6,704 nucleotides of DNA from Bacteroidota bacterium. GTDB lineage: Bacteria; Bacteroidota; Bacteroidia; Flavobacteriales_D; Crocinitomicaceae. The DNA lies in NCBI GenBank assembly GCA_016866415.1, contig VGML01000112.1, forward strand, positions 1 through 6,704, given 5' to 3'. The notes below the pieces were generated by a model. The model was not told where the DNA came from. It worked only from the letters and a program-made list of their open reading frames with translations, and did not search any database. The first letter of the stretch is position 1. Each line of letters starts with the position of its first letter. Positions 6,360 through 6,704 of this stretch are shown here, piece after piece. The position numbers were made by a program, and so were the translations under genes.

Positions 6360-6361
6360 GA

Positions 6362-6704
6362 CTAAATTTTGTTTCTATACAATTCTGGATTTACAACTTG
6401 AGCCAAATCATTCCAATCGCATTCAAGGTTTAAAAAATCAATTAATTTATTAAGCTCTACTTCTGGATTCTTTATTAGATCTTTATAATTCACGTCTAGA
6501 TAGGGTATTTTGTTTAATTCAAAAAATTGATACGTTTTTTGAATGTGAACCTTATAAATAGCTGAAAATTTCTCACGCTCCGCTGATTGATCTTTATTTA
6601 ACATCGTTTCTTGAGATCTTAGAATTTCTTCAATGTCACGTCTCATAAAAACAACTCTGTATTTCAATGTCTTATCCAGAAACATTGGCAACGGAGCAAC
6701 TATC
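6362..6704 (-). CDS. P-loop sulfotransferase family protein, 3' part, 5' end outside window
   Basis: The C-terminal ~113 residues of a cytoplasmic PAPS-dependent sulfotransferase-family protein. The frame stays open past the in-frame TTG at 6691 to the right edge (IVAPLPMFL precedes it). The first visible block, VAPLP then YRVVFMRRDIEEILRSQETML, is the family's 3'-phosphate-binding segment; it keeps the Arg pair (codons 6641-6643 and 6638-6640) and the Ser (6614-6616). It continues with KIPYLDVNYKDLIKNPEVELN, the strand-loop-helix that ends the fold, and closes with WNDLAQVVNPELYRNKI, typical of a compact bacterial sulfotransferase group of about 200 residues. The PAPS P-loop would lie in the missing N-terminal part, so activity cannot be confirmed here. 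The acceptor is unknown. It heads (within this window) an operon with the 47-residue gene and the phosphodiesterase-TPR gene, whose C-terminus is a decayed version of the same fold. Confidence 0.85.
   Translation of the reverse strand, partial: IVAPLPMFLDKTLKYRVVFMRRDIEEILRSQETMLNKDQSAEREKFSAIYKVHIQKTYQFFELNKIPYLDVNYKDLIKNPEVELNKLIDFLNLECDWNDLAQVVNPELYRNKI

Noticed and set aside
6362..6691. TTG at 6691 as the start of a complete short sulfotransferase-like gene
   Set aside because: Codons before it (IVAPLP) continue the family's conserved block, and the PAPS P-loop must lie further upstream, outside the window.

Overview
The window looks like chromosomal DNA from a member of the Bacteroidota, most likely a flavobacterium-like lineage. 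The reasons are low G+C content, three secreted proteins ending in type IX secretion system (T9SS) type A sorting domains (C-termini such as KKVYVK and KRVYVK), no Shine-Dalgarno sequences before the genes, and a TAnnTTTG-type -7 promoter element. No tRNA, rRNA, CRISPR array, insertion sequence or attachment site was seen. The window is densely coding; no gap without a gene exceeds about 70 bases.

Left part (1-1368, + strand): the 3' end of an ElbB-type DJ-1/PfpI family gene, cut by the window edge, overlaps by one base the start of meaB, the GTPase chaperone of adenosylcobalamin-dependent methylmalonyl-CoA mutase. MeaB meets the next gene tail to tail with a 4-base overlap.

Middle (1365-3639, - strand): three genes for exported T9SS cargo. 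Two are tandem paralogues of about 290 residues, each followed by a clear intrinsic terminator. The third, 142 residues, looks like an internal-deletion remnant: it keeps a signal peptide, the first half of a lamin-tail domain and a T9SS sorting domain, with nothing between. The terminator hairpin of the first paralogue abuts a good -7 box for the second. The terminator of the second contains the start codon of the remnant.

Right part (3677-6704, - strand): a tightly packed operon read right to left. It holds a P-loop sulfotransferase (5' end outside the window), then a 47-residue small protein, then an 852-residue cytoplasmic protein with an alkaline-phosphatase-superfamily phosphodiesterase domain and TPR repeats. 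The last ~170 residues of that protein look like a second, degenerate copy of the neighbouring sulfotransferase fold: the P-loop and the 3'-phosphate-binding Arg/Ser positions are lost but the framework is kept. An active sulfotransferase, a small protein and a phosphodiesterase-TPR-pseudosulfotransferase fusion in one transcription unit are the best candidate for an undescribed functional system here. A pseudoenzyme partner, or shared recognition of one acceptor, is the simplest hypothesis; the substrate cannot be read from the sequence.
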